From: Exophiala sp. HKRS030
Taxonomy: Eukaryota; Ascomycota; Eurotiomycetes; Chaetothyriales; Herpotrichiellaceae
Assembly: GCA_023897205.1 (NCBI GenBank)
Contig: JAHWDD010000035.1
Span: forward strand, 373,175 to 437,174
Length of the DNA stretch: 64,000 nucleotides
Reading direction: 5' to 3'
The position numbers and the translations under genes were made by a program. Position 1 is the stretch's first letter. The number at the start of each line of letters is the position of its first letter. Positions 1-10,500 of the stretch are shown here, piece after piece. The notes beneath the pieces were generated by a model. It worked only from the letters and a program-made list of their open reading frames with translations. It was not told where the DNA came from and searched no databases.

Positions 1-769
1 AGATGTGGAGGCACACAGCACAGCTGCACCAGTGAAGAAGTACTCGATTCGCATTCTAAGAGGCTCGATTGATGTCACACCCACAAGACTTCGACGTGAC
101 CGGTCGCTGAAAGAACTAAAATCCTGTTGTAGGTTTCAAATGAAAACTTTAAGTGGCGAAGGAATGTCAGCATTCACAGGCCGACTTGAAGTGGAAGTGA
201 TAAAAGCATAAGGCTAAAAGAGAAAGATGTGAGACCAGCTCCACCGCAACGAATGAAAGAAGAAGAGAGCGACGAAAGTTGGATAGGCAGAAGAAAATAC
301 AGAGGTTCAAGTTTTCACGGGGGTTTATATTGTGATTTCAGGAGCTCGAAAAGGTGCTGTTACAAATCAGTGAGGCTTTGGGGTCCAATACCAAGCCACC
401 TCAAGTAGAGAGTTATTCCGGCGGAATCGTCTCCTGTAACTGCTGATCATTTTGCGTGACATTGTGAGCAACCGGTTAAAAGTCAGATATACTTCGAGAT
501 TTGTAATAATTCCTTCTCTCGGCACCGCCATTGCTGTCACCCAGTTTCAGGCCCAGCGGATTTCATTTATGCTCTTCAGGCTGTTTTCCGTGCGAATATT
601 TTGTCGTTTTCGTAATGTAACTTCGGGCCCGGAAATTCTCAACTTTCCCGTTGACTCCACCTTCGCATACGGAATGTAATGAGTGGCGGCTCTGACATCC
701 CAAACAGCCGAAGATCCTTTATCGGTGTTCGATATCTGGAGTGTTGCCGAAGTCCAAATTCCGCACAGC
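1..769. other. Left edge, no gene assigned
   Basis: I see no convincing complete gene here. A plus-strand frame open over 5-211 could be the last exon of a gene that begins to the left of the window, but it has no recognisable motif and no clear splice acceptor. The rest has short, interrupted frames. Confidence 0.4.
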
Positions 770-775
770 TATAAA
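770..775 (+). promoter_or_regulatory. TATA box
   Basis: A TATAAA hexamer lies about 80 nt upstream of the ATG at 857. That spacing fits a fungal core promoter, and it is the main external support for the small gene that follows. Confidence 0.4.
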
Positions 776-856
776 GGCGCGGTTAGGGCTTGGTGATGTG
801 TATTACTGTATCTGTGCTTTCGTATGAAAAGTTCATACTATTATTGTCAATTCAAT

Positions 857-1273
857 ATGGCAGAAACAGCTCCCGTTGACAAAATGCCAAAATCCCAGCA
901 GTGTAACACGCAAAAGCCAACATTGCCGTTAGCCGCCCTTTTGAGAAAAGCAGTCGAGTCAACCTCGGCAGATGCCTCGCCAGCTGCTTCTCCTGTAACT
1001 GCGCGACTGGCGCCGACTCGCCCATTGCCAGCTCTACCCGCTCATATTGAAGAATTAACGGTTGTGAATCAGTCAAATATGACTCCAATCTCCCAGAAAG
1101 AAGCGACTGCTCCCAAAATTGGTGGAAATGGACAGCAGGGACCGGATATATGCGTCTCAATCTTCGAGAGCAGTAGTGAAGATGAGGAACCGCCGGAAGT
1201 CAATAATGACCGTTCACGAAAAGCAAAGTGGCAACGAGAGGCCTGGACAACGGAGCACGGCAACAGAGGTTGA
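857..1273 (+). CDS. Hypothetical low-complexity protein
   Basis: Not recognised. The frame encodes about 138 residues from the ATG at 857; an in-frame ATG at 824 would add 11. The chain is Ala/Pro/Ser-rich in the first half. Near residue 110 it carries a short acidic stretch (SSSEDEEPPE), followed by a basic segment. There is no signal peptide, membrane helix or cysteine pattern. The composition suggests a disordered intracellular protein. A TATA box sits about 80 nt upstream. A further exon downstream of 1273 is possible. An antisense frame over the same bases looks less protein-like. Confidence 0.4.
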   Translation: MAETAPVDKMPKSQQCNTQKPTLPLAALLRKAVESTSADASPAASPVTARLAPTRPLPALPAHIEELTVVNQSNMTPISQKEATAPKIGGNGQQGPDICVSIFESSSEDEEPPEVNNDRSRKAKWQREAWTTEHGNRG

Positions 1274-1524
1274 CGGCCGATGTTGGCGATGAGACTCTAC
1301 TCAGCTTGAGGAAGCCAGAACGAGACAACGCGGGAGGCTTGGAGTACGCAGATTGATTTACTTAGACGAAAAGAGGGATAAAATTGCATAGAATTTCCAA
1401 AGAAAAGAGTTGAGAGTATACCTATAGGTTGAAAAATCAGTTCGAAATTTATTTGCCAATTGGGTATATCAATATAAAGTAAAATCACAGAAAGGGTATA
1501 CAAATAGCCAGCGACTGGCGAGTA

Positions 1525-1731
1525 TCAGAAATAATTTTCATCCACCAACTGTGTTAATACACCGTCGTTGTTTAGCATCAACATATTCACTGCCTGAAAA
1601 GGAGCATTTTTAATCTCCCGTCTTTTAATCTGATTTTCCCAGTAGAAACAAAGTTTACTCCCACAGCAAAGTAAAGCAAAGGCTAGGACAGGAGTCAACA
1701 TCCTCATTGCAATAATTTTATTTAATGGCAT
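1525..1731 (-). CDS. Possible small membrane or secreted protein
   Basis: A 68-residue frame starts with ATG at 1731. Residues about 11-28 form a hydrophobic stretch ending in Cys-Cys, which could be a signal peptide or a single membrane helix. The rest is polar. No family is recognised, and no promoter or splice signal supports it, so this is a weak call. Confidence 0.22.
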   Translation of the reverse strand: MPLNKIIAMRMLTPVLAFALLCCGSKLCFYWENQIKRREIKNAPFQAVNMLMLNNDGVLTQLVDENYF

Positions 1732-1945
1732 TATTGTAGCCCCTTGGGACTAGGTATTGACAGCTCGGTAAAAATAGGTAGTTGCATTGTGTCGAATCCA
1801 ACTGCTTTAGATTTTCCCGCGCGTCTGCTTCCTTCCGTCACTCAGCAGTTTTCCAACTACTGTATCACAATTCATATCTCTTGAGCATTGTAATTTGGTT
1901 ACGCACTAACAGAACGCTTGTGCTCCAATTTGCAGCTCTGAATCC

Positions 1946-2338
1946 TCATCCCATGATGCCGGTATCGTCTATGCGACAAGAAATGCTAAGAAGCTTAGCC
2001 GCTGGATCAATCACCCAGCCGGACCAGACGTCGGTGAACGACTGGTAATCGTCGAAAATCAGCGTGCAAATAAATCCAGGATCTAAATATGCGAATTTGG
2101 AGACCTTTACCTTCTCGCATGCCTCTAAGTTGCAATGCAGCGCTTCAGGCCCTCGCTCTATATCATCGGCTGGGACTTGAATGGAAAGTACTGAATCTTG
2201 ATCCGGAATTTCAAATTCCACGGTGACGTTGGCCGGAGGAGGGGTCGCAGGTACACTTTCCAGGGGAGCACCCAATACATTGCTGGCGCAGAACGCAGTA
2301 ACCACAATCAGCGTGAAAGCTCTAGTTAGTCCCATCAT
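1946..2338 (-). CDS. Small secreted cysteine-containing protein
   Basis: The start is the Met-Met pair whose first ATG is at 2338. It is followed by a classical signal peptide: TLIVVTAFCASNVLG with a probable cleavage before APLES. The mature chain is about 108 residues, acidic and Pro/Val-rich at its start, with four cysteines (a C-x4-C pair in LHCNLEAC and two later single ones), which could form two disulphides. I recognise no enzyme family. Size, secretion signal and cysteines make it an effector-like candidate by inference only. The frame stays open upstream of the chosen ATG without another ATG, so no longer product is favoured. Confidence 0.55.
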   Translation of the reverse strand: MMGLTRAFTLIVVTAFCASNVLGAPLESVPATPPPANVTVEFEIPDQDSVLSIQVPADDIERGPEALHCNLEACEKVKVSKFAYLDPGFICTLIFDDYQSFTDVWSGWVIDPAAKLLSISCRIDDTGIMG

Positions 2339-2887
2339 TACAGGAATGCTGGCAATTGCTATTCTACTCAATTTCAAGATATTGAATAATTGGAAAGCTG
2401 CGGAATACTTATACTATACGGCCAAATGTATTGTCTTTAGGTTGTCATTGCTGATGTGTAAAAGAAGTTCCTGGACTTAATTCGGTCCCGAAAAAACATC
2501 CCGGTCTATATATAACCCGCACGATCGTTCCAAGTCAAGCGGCTGTTTCGGAGCCTTTCCTTCGCAGCTGTATAAGTTCCGGGTCCGGCGATTTATTGTT
2601 TATTCAGCCGATGCCAACGTTTTACCGAGAGTTTACTAGCACCAGGAGATTGTTTCAGTGCAGCACTTTCGCCAAGTGAGACTAGCAGCAAGTCAAAAAT
2701 GAACAGAGCCACAAGGTGATAGCGTATCACGACTAGTTGTATTGCACCTTGAGACGAGTGACTGGCCACGGTCAAGTTTCAATATCATGACTGCGAACGA
2801 GACTCGGCCTGACATAAGTATCGCTTCGGCCACCCTGTAAGGTGTATCACCTCTCGTTCTTCGTGCTTCTTCATCAGGGCCTGTGAC
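2339..2887. other. Intergenic, divergent promoter region
   Basis: The stretch lies between the minus-strand secreted protein and the plus-strand C2H2 gene. It contains a TATATATA-like sequence near 2506-2515 and no convincing gene. Confidence 0.4.
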
Positions 2888-3676
2888 ATGGACGACGATA
2901 ACGACCTAACATACTTTATCGGACTTTCACCAATCAATAACACTTATCCGGATTGCGGATCCTCGACCTCCCCGGTCATTGACGACATATATACGAAAGC
3001 CGCTTCGACTGATTGCACGCCATGGAGAACAGCACACGCAGATCAAGTCTGTCTCACTAGTGTCTTACTCGTCAACAAGAGCCTTGAAGAAATTCCTGCT
3101 AGCGTCGATCATGATAACGCGAGAGCTCCATCGGACGCATTGCGGCACGGAGAATCTACATACCAAGATCATGGACGTGAAAACCCTCCGTTAATGCCAA
3201 CCTCGTCTTCCGTCCAAGTATCATCAATCGGCAGCTATTCAAACCCCGCAACGCGATCGTCGGATCTAAATAAACATCAGAGACTAAATGGCGCAATTGT
3301 AAGTCTATAACACTCCCAGCAGGCGACACTGCTCCTTGAGCACCTTCGGTCCAGCGTTGGCTCGTGACTAAGGTAGGAGTAACATCCCAATAACATTGAT
3401 CTCCAGCATACAAGAGTGCCGCGTGCCAGATCGAAGTTGAATTTAGAGCGGCGATCGATGAAAAATCTTGTTTGCTGGATATGCAACAAGAGACTGTCCC
3501 GCAGTGAAAATCTGGCACGGCATCTCGGCCGACATGGGCAGAAAAATCGTCGAGCTCGATGCAAATATGTAGCAACTCTAGATCCTTGGTCCGATAATTA
3601 CAACCCGAGTTTCGCGGGTCCATGGGATCCAGACGGGACACCTGTTCTTGGGTCGGAAGAGACTTTGAACGAATGA
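2888..3676 (+). CDS. C2H2 zinc-finger protein, two exons
   Basis: Exons are 2888-3298 and 3407-3676. The intron (3299-3406) has a GTAAGT donor and a CTCCAG acceptor, and joins in phase 0 to give 226 residues. Nearer AG sites at 3376 and 3379 would lead straight into TAA. Exon 1 is a Ser/Thr-rich, probably disordered region. Exon 2 has a basic patch and one C2H2 finger: Cys160, Cys163, His176, His180, spacing C-x2-C-x12-H-x3-H. A single finger flanked by basic residues suggests DNA or RNA binding. Role and target are unknown. The stop at 3674 is TGA followed by CTA, and the same frame stays open for 47 more codons (separate entry). Confidence 0.7.
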
Positions 3677-3820
3677 CTAGAGAGACTCGAAGAAGATGAC
3701 TCAATCAGCGAGCTGGAGTTCGTAAAAAGAGACCACGTGAAACCCGTGGACAGAATGCCTCAGAAAATGAAAACTTCCTCACCTCAAGCTCGTGCCAAAC
3801 CAAATCCTCCCACATTGTAA
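3674..3820 (+). other. TGA-CTA stop context with open 47-codon extension
   Basis: The terminator of the C2H2 gene is TGA CTA, the hexamer known to favour stop-codon readthrough in fungi and animals. The same frame then runs 47 codons to TAA at 3818-3820. The extension begins LERLEEDDSISELEF and continues with a basic Pro/Lys-rich tail. Two explanations fit: regulated readthrough giving a longer isoform, or a CGA-to-TGA nonsense mutation in a once longer protein (Arg would fit the surrounding Glu/Leu/Arg pattern). Confidence 0.45.
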
Positions 3821-4789
3821 AAGTTTTTAAAAATCTGATTTCTTAATAGCTAGAGGAGCAGGAAATTGTGGCAATATTTTACTTCATAAACCATTAAGGG
3901 GATTCAATTTCGACAATGATAGTAGCGTTGATCACGAAGCTAACGAAATTTTGTAAACGGCGCTCTATTGATGGTTAGGAATCATTGAGAGCTCCTATTA
4001 CCAATACTCTGAGCTAGCGGTTCGATGTCAGACAATATCTCACTTAAGAAATTTTGTCTAAGCTTATCCCGGACGTGAATGGCTGTGCAGACTGGTGCTT
4101 CCTTACTTCGTCCCGGTGGCCAAAACCGGTCGTGGAGGCGGTGTCCTGAGCACGATCGTCAATGGACCGCGGAGGACACCGGCCCATGGAATGACAGCAT
4201 CTTCCAAGCTCCATGAGGGCTGCATGCATAATGCCGAAGAAAGGCGCACCAACCTATAAAGAACCCTGCGCAGTGTTTGGCAAGTGACGGTTCAGACGTT
4301 GAATTTGCCGGTATATGCCCACATGGGATTCAACGGCCGGCAAAGTGCGGGCTCATGGGATCCTAAGGGATGGTCCCTATCACTGTGAAAACAACCAGAG
4401 GCACTCGGTCGACATAGGAGGGAAGTGAGATATATAAGCTGCCCTTTAGGCCTGTGAACACGATTCATGTACGAGGAAAACACGCGGCGTCCAGTCTCTT
4501 CGTTATGTCTCCCCTCGCTCTTCGGGTCTCTCACCGTATCCTCTACTGGACCAATTCGCCTTCCTCCACGAACAGGTCTGAAACCGAACAGCCACCTCAT
4601 CTTGCGGCATCACCATGACACTTTCAAGATGCCCTTCTTGAAGCCAAGGAGTGCGTTCGCATCCACTCTCGCAAGGTCTCTTGCCACCATTTCGATCGGC
4701 TGGAGGAGGATGGAGACGATACTACTCTCTTGAATCGACAGCATTGATTGCATAATCAAACATTCGTACCCGCGAGAGTAAAGGTTGAA
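3821..4789. other. No convincing gene
   Basis: Only short overlapping frames occur on both strands. None has a recognisable domain, a signal peptide or good splice sites. It separates the C2H2 gene from the 3' end of the minus-strand gene at 4790. Confidence 0.4.
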
Positions 4790-5865
4790 TTAGTCTTGAA
4801 CATCAGACAGTGGCTCCCAACCAGTAAAAGGTTGATCATCTTGATAGTCGTACCACAGCTGTTGTAGTTTTTTGTTCCGGATCCCATGCAGCTCCCAGTA
4901 AGCCGAAAGCTTATCTAGATTTTCCCGCGTAGGTTCAAGCCCCGAGAAATTTATGAGCATTTCTCGCTCTTGACGGTCATCGTAGTGGATACTCAGTAAC
5001 ACGTTGAGATTGACCGCTGGAGCCTTCCTAGGGTCTCCACGATATACTTGTCCAGTGGCCGTCAAATCTCGGTCTACCACTAGGTAGGCTTTTTCAACCC
5101 ATTTCAGACTGAAAAAGTAGCAAGAATTGCTAAAGGCCACAAATATGCCTTCATTGAGAAGATGAATGCGGCAAGCTTCCATTGGACGACTTTCTTCCCT
5201 TAGACATCTTGCCGATAGAGATGTCAGCATCACGGAGGCCGTAAGGTCGTGCCTGCGGTCGGGTTTTGAAATGACTTTGTTAATATCCATGAGAGCGTCG
5301 TTGCATACCCTTTCAAACACATCAGAAAAGGCGCCGGGCAAGGTAGCTTGATTCTTTTCCACACCAAGTCCTGGAACCACATTTTCGTCGAAAAGGCCAA
5401 ACACAATTGGCTGAAGCAAATACCGTTCCACTGTGGATGCATTGCTATGTCCCTTCGGTATGATGACAACGGCCTGTCCTTCTTTTTGAATGACATTTGG
5501 GATAAGAAAAATATGCTCTGTGACTTGTCAATTCCCATGGCCAAAATTTCAAAGGGCGTCGTACCAATGTTAGTAAACGGGACCGTGAACTGCGTAATAG
5601 GCTGGCTGTTCTCTTCAACCCGGAGTCGGAAACCACCAGCGCGAGGATTTTTGGGGTCATGAATCAGCGTACACCTCATGGTAGCTAGCATAGGTGACAT
5701 TAAGGGCAGCATAGGGCTCTCAAGCAAGTCGAGGCCATCGCCTGAGTCACGCTGCTGCAACTTGGCCTTGCCTTGGTCGTACTGGTTTACAAATATTTCT
5801 TGCCACTGCGGTGACCATGTTTGGAAAGTATTGACATTAGGAATCCTCCGCTCCAGAATTGACAT
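4790..5865 (-). CDS. Unknown 358-residue protein, one-base frame break
   Basis: Not recognised. The minus-strand frame opens with ATG at 5865 (MSILERRIPNVN) and runs well to about 5488. It must then shift by one base to continue to TAA at 4790. The break falls in a run of five A on the coding strand (T5 at 5483-5487). A sixth A would join MSFKK to EGQAVVIIPKGHS and give 358 residues. The upstream part is mixed and soluble-looking. The downstream part has several beta-like hydrophobic stretches and no membrane helix. The coding strand reads C AAA AAG here, which lacks the full slippery heptamer, so programmed frameshifting is less likely than a missing base. Confidence 0.55.
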
Positions 5866-6588
5866 GTCAGTAGTGTCGCTGTCGTTATTTCAATACCTCG
5901 TCTTGTGTCGCCTCTGGATGTCAACGACAGCAGTCAATGCTGAGCCAATTTCGGTCTCTTCTGCCTGCTCGTTACTGTCTATCGTGTAAAGGATATATCT
6001 CTAGAAATCCAACAGCTCGTTTTACCGTATAAAGTCTCGGTTTCGGGCCTGATGCATAGCAGGTAAGAGAGCACGAGTGGTTCTATATAAAGGAGCCCCG
6101 TGACGATTGCTACTGCTGACGGCGGCCGAGCATGTCGTAGCTGATATCGGTTACCGTATCCCGCTTGGCTCACGTATGAACTGATGCAGACGTAATGCTC
6201 TGCAGACCCAATTTGCATTAGTCATGATTTTAAGGGCCATTGCTGTTTCTGCTGGCTTGGAGACCCGTGTCGTTTGTGAAACCCATGTACGGAGTGATCA
6301 ATAGCGCTAGGATTTCGCCAAGCGAACATTGTGGGTCGCGGAACTTCTGCTGAACTCCGAACCGAGTCGGTAATTCGACCCTGAGCCGTCGACGCCGTCG
6401 CCGTGTCTGCGAACAGATGGATCATTTGAATTAAAATAGGACCTGACAAAAATAGACGGAGCGCCAATCTCAGGCGGTCAGTTCGTAATGGAGCTTTTAT
6501 ACATATATTCCTGGTTGTCCGTACGCCGCTTTTTCTTTACCATACATCAAAGTAGCTGAAGCCCCACAAGGGCAGTAAGTGAAAAGCT
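5866..6588. other. Intergenic between divergent genes
   Basis: This is upstream of both the minus-strand unknown gene and the plus-strand RING-patatin gene. Short minus-strand frames at 5979-6218 and 6222-6467 lack ATG starts or recognisable features. A CATATATT-like element lies near 6502, about 85 nt before the patatin ATG. Confidence 0.35.
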
Positions 6589-9500
6589 ATGCCACACTTC
6601 AGGCTTCGAGACAATGAAGACTCCCTCTGGTTATCGGTCGCAGATTCTCATGAAAATGGCTTCAGCATGCTAGTTAGTGACCGGCTCCGCCGATTACTTA
6701 CACAGATCCCACACCCAGACGACCAGAAACCGAGACTCTTCGTCTTTCTCGGTAGTAAAACCCGTCATGCGGCGGTTAGAACTATGTGGCCATCGGCGTT
6801 GTCCTCTCGGCAAAGACGAAAGCTGACAGGGTGTCATTTGGCTCTGGACGCTGCTTCGACCTTTTCAGACCGGCCTCTTCTACTAGCTGAAGCAGACATA
6901 TCGCATAACATTCAAGACGAGGTTGAGATCAACCATTCCACAGAGCGTGTGATTGTCCACTATGATATTGGGTCGTCAAAATTAAAACCTGGCTCCTCAG
7001 ATTACGGACTAGTCTACGCACGCGTTTTATGCCCATTTGCAGAAGTAGTATGCGTTTTTGTACAGGACTACCCTAACCTCGAACATTTAGTTAACGAAAT
7101 TGCGGGATGGATTCGTCAAGGCCGTGCCGTCACCTTTAGCGACGACAGTGTCCGGCCTCAGCTGTTGCTGGTCACCAAGATGAACCTGCCCCTTAATTTA
7201 GAGGAGTTTGCGACGCGATTAGTAGAGGTAAGTGGCACACCATTCCAGTCAAGCTTTTCCCAGATTTCAATTGTCCCGGCACGAGACGAAACTGTTTTGT
7301 CCGCGCTTGCTCGTTACCGACCCGTCAAAGAAGCAGTCATGCGCAGTGCTGACGAGGTCCGGGCCGCTCGTGATCGCTGCCTTTATCTCTTTTCCGCTCG
7401 CCACATTGTCTCCTTCCTTGACATGGCTGCCCATGACCTGTCGTTGTCGCCACTAGAGAGCTTTGATACTGTTCAAGCTTCGCGCAGGAGCTCTCCAGTG
7501 TCAGCGGCGTTGCAATTTAATATAAGCGATTTCCTCACTACGATATTAATGTCTAAAATCAATTGTGCTGAGGCTATCCCAATCATTGCTACTGCATTAC
7601 TGGCAGACCATTACGGGCCGAGGATGCACTGTAAGACCTCTCCTACATGCTTGTGCTGATATCACATTGACAAGAATGCTAGACTTCCATCCCCGTGAGG
7701 TATTCATTACGGTTTATTCCAAAGTTTGCATGGAGGCTATGTCAAAGGCGCAATCGAAATCTAGTGTACCCTTACCGTTGTCAGAATGGATGAACCTTCT
7801 CGAGCAAAGCTTTGTGTCCTCATTTGAAGAATGGCAGGTTCAGCCCGTAAAAATCACTACGATGAACATACATATACGCAATATTGCCAACTTTTCGGAC
7901 CATATGGCAAATATTACAGTGTCAAGTTATTGCTTGCTCTGTTTCATGAGAGCCCCAGCCACACCCCGGATGAGCTGTGGACATCGCATCTGCCGCGTCT
8001 GTCTAAAAAAGGTAGGTGCCGTTACGCCGCGAGCCCCAAGAACATTCACCCTAGATAAATGCCCCCTGTGCCGAAGAGGTGTAACACCTATCTCTCTCTA
8101 TTGTACACCGCCAACAGCATCCCCACGCGTGTTGAGCTTAGACGGTGGTGGAAATCGGGTGATCGTCGCTTTGGAAGTCTTACAGCTACTTTCTGAGAGT
8201 GTTCCGGTACCTGGTTTTGTCAACAGAATAGCAGACGTGGTGGCCGGAACCAGTTCAGGTTAGTACATCCCTTGACGATTTCGGGGCACTATTCAGAGTG
8301 CTCTACTCTATGCTTGATTTTGCTATTAACCCGGCACATAGGAGGGTTGGCAAGTCTGCTGCTGTTTCTTTGTGGTCTGAATGTGAAGCAGTGTCAGGAA
8401 ATACTAAGTATCCAAGCCGTTCATGCCTTTGCCCCTCGCGACACCCTTCCGATACCATTTCTCTCACAAATTCAGTCACTCATAGTATCTGGTTGTTCCG
8501 ATAGTCTATACCCCTCCGATGGAATCGAGTGCGCGCTCAAGCAGACATACGGCACCTTGATGCGCCTCGTGGATGACTCCTGGGCTTCTCGGCATGGAAT
8601 TAAACTTCTGTTACCGGCCACAGCAGTTCCCGGGAACATTCCATATCTCTTTAGCAACGGGCCAACGACAAGCACAATCGTGACGGGTGTGAAAGATCAC
8701 GGCGCAAACGCGCCGGGCGCAGACCGAATCCCAGGGTACCAAGCCGTCTCTAACCTTGCAGGAAGTGATGACATTCGGCTATGGCAAGTGTATGTGTTCA
8801 CCCCTTCTACAATGAGGCAGTGCCATCTAGGCTAACCAGAAATCAGCGCTCGTGCAATTTCAGCCGCACCACCGTAAGTTTTGCAGGGAGATTAAGTGAA
8901 ACCCACCGTGCAATAGCGAAGCATGAGGGAGATCTTTTTACAGAACCCTCACACAAGCCAATAGTCGAGGTCTCTTTGAAAAATACGCTGACTTTGCTCA
9001 ATAGGTTCTTTACACCGTATTTCATTCAATGTTTGGGCGAAAATCTCCAGGATGGTGCACTCTGTGAGAATTGTCCTGTTCGGACTGCTGCTCGCGAAGC
9101 CAATCCGAATAACAATTCTCTCTTACCAGCATATGTTCTCTCTCTTGGAACTGGCTCAGCCACCAGAGCACCTTCTTCGCAACGTCTATGGGGTCGCCTT
9201 GCCGACTACCTTGATAGATCGCTTGATAGTAGTTCTGTCTGGTCGAACTTCGTCCTCGACCATCCTCACCTTCAACGCCTTGGCCGTTTGCACCGCTTCG
9301 ACTTAGACACAAAGTATCAAATTCGTCTGGACAGTGTTGACGAGATTCCAAATATGATGCAGCGAGTGAGGGCAAAGTATCAAAATAGCCCCGAGATCGC
9401 TGAGTTTCGCCTCCTTGCCCTGGTTAACATGTTTTATTTTGAGTTGACGAATGATGTGCAAGTGAGCTCTGATGGAGCCCTTGACGCCCGTATTCTCTGC

Positions 9501-9788
9501 CGCTGGCAATCTGATGAAGATGGTTTTAACGAATGGCAGACCTTTGTGTATGCTTTGAGTCCTCGAGTATTCGTAAATGGACAGCTTTGCGGAACAATCT
9601 CCGCAGACATGTTTGGCAATCTCCAATGCTTGGTACGGATTCCCTTCGATGATCGAACATCGATTGTCCGATGCCAGATTCAGCTAGGTAATGATGCGCC
9701 GATTGAAATCGGAGATTCACCATTTGAAGTCTCAACCTTGCGGAGGCTGCAGGGGTTCGATTCTCCTTTCGCTCCACTTGTGACATAA
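6589..9788 (+). CDS. RING finger-patatin-like phospholipase, five exons
   Basis: Exons 6589-7630, 7683-8258, 8342-8789, 8847-8873 (27 nt) and 9005-9788 join in frame to 958 residues. Residues 1-420 form an N-terminal region I cannot place. A C3HC4 RING follows at about 432-474 (CLLC, CGHRICRVC, CPLC). The patatin domain starts near 500 with the oxyanion-hole motif DGGGNR. It has the Ser nucleophile in GTSSGG near 536 (split by an intron), AISAAP on the microexon, and the Asp of QDGA near 714. A Leu-Gly-Thr-Gly strand and a beta-rich C-terminal region of about 200 residues end it. The catalytic dyad is complete, so acyl-lipid hydrolysis is likely. The RING suggests ubiquitin ligase activity or self-regulation. 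Fungal patatin proteins act in allorecognition and cell-death pathways; that role is inference here. Confidence 0.85.
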
Positions 9789-10425
9789 AATTTTGCGACA
9801 TATTAGCACCTTAGTGCTGAAAGCAATGTGAATTTACACAGAGCAGATCGATGAGCCATTCATTAGGGCGTTTTCACAAGCTTACAAAGTTCGAACGGAA
9901 GGAACGAATCATTTCGTACCTGTAAGTGATGACGATTTCTCAGGTTTGCATGGCTACAACAACCAATCTCTGCATCACTTGGGCTTCATGTGAAGCAATT
10001 TGGGTCGACTGACCAAAGGTCTGAGTTCGCTTAATGTCACTCAGGTTCGATAAACACTTGCAATGCCACATTTGTCAGCTAGCTTGGTCAAAATCTTGCT
10101 TTTTCCAATAATATACAGGCAGAAGGGACCCACCGCTGCTGAGGACTTTGAAGGACTCGAATGACACTTCTATGTTTATTTGATCGAGTTAATATGGAAG
10201 ATATAGTTACTTGTGTTGAAGGTAAGTTGTCCTCGATTCTAGTGTTATATTGTGATAATACAGGTAAGTGCAAGTACAAGTCCTACTCAGCAAGTCTAGC
10301 TTTAGCATGAGGCCTTTGAGGAACGGCCAGGCTTAGTTGAAGCACTACCGCCAACATGGCTGGCGCTGATTAGACCCCTTCGCACTGCCACTCTCAGGAG
10401 ATAGGGACGTAGCGGGCTCCAAGGG
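9789..10425. other. Intergenic
   Basis: The stretch holds the 3' flank of the RING-patatin gene and the distal promoter of the SET gene. Only short frames are seen and no gene is supported. Confidence 0.4.
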
Positions 10426-10433
10426 TATTTAAA
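10426..10433 (+). promoter_or_regulatory. TATA-like element and pyrimidine-rich leader of SET gene
   Basis: TATTTAAA lies 68 nt before the SET-domain ATG. It is followed by an almost pure C/T leader over about 10440-10500 that ends in CCACC just before the ATG. This is a typical strong fungal promoter and 5' leader arrangement and supports the start at 10501. Confidence 0.55.
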
Positions 10434-10500
10434 CCTCGCCGTCTGCCCTCCTTCCTGCCTTCCCTTCTTCTACTCTTGCCTTCTCCTCTCTCCTCCCACC

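Noticed and set aside
3374..3382. Tandem GTAG-GAG splice acceptor in the first C2H2 gene
   Set aside because: Either site is in phase but leads directly into TAA; the acceptor ending at 3406 gives the zinc-finger exon.
5470..5500. Programmed -1 ribosomal frameshift in the 4790-5865 gene
   Set aside because: The coding strand reads C AAA AAG, not a full X XXY YYZ heptamer, and many other genes here show the same one-base deficit in runs, so a missing base is simpler.
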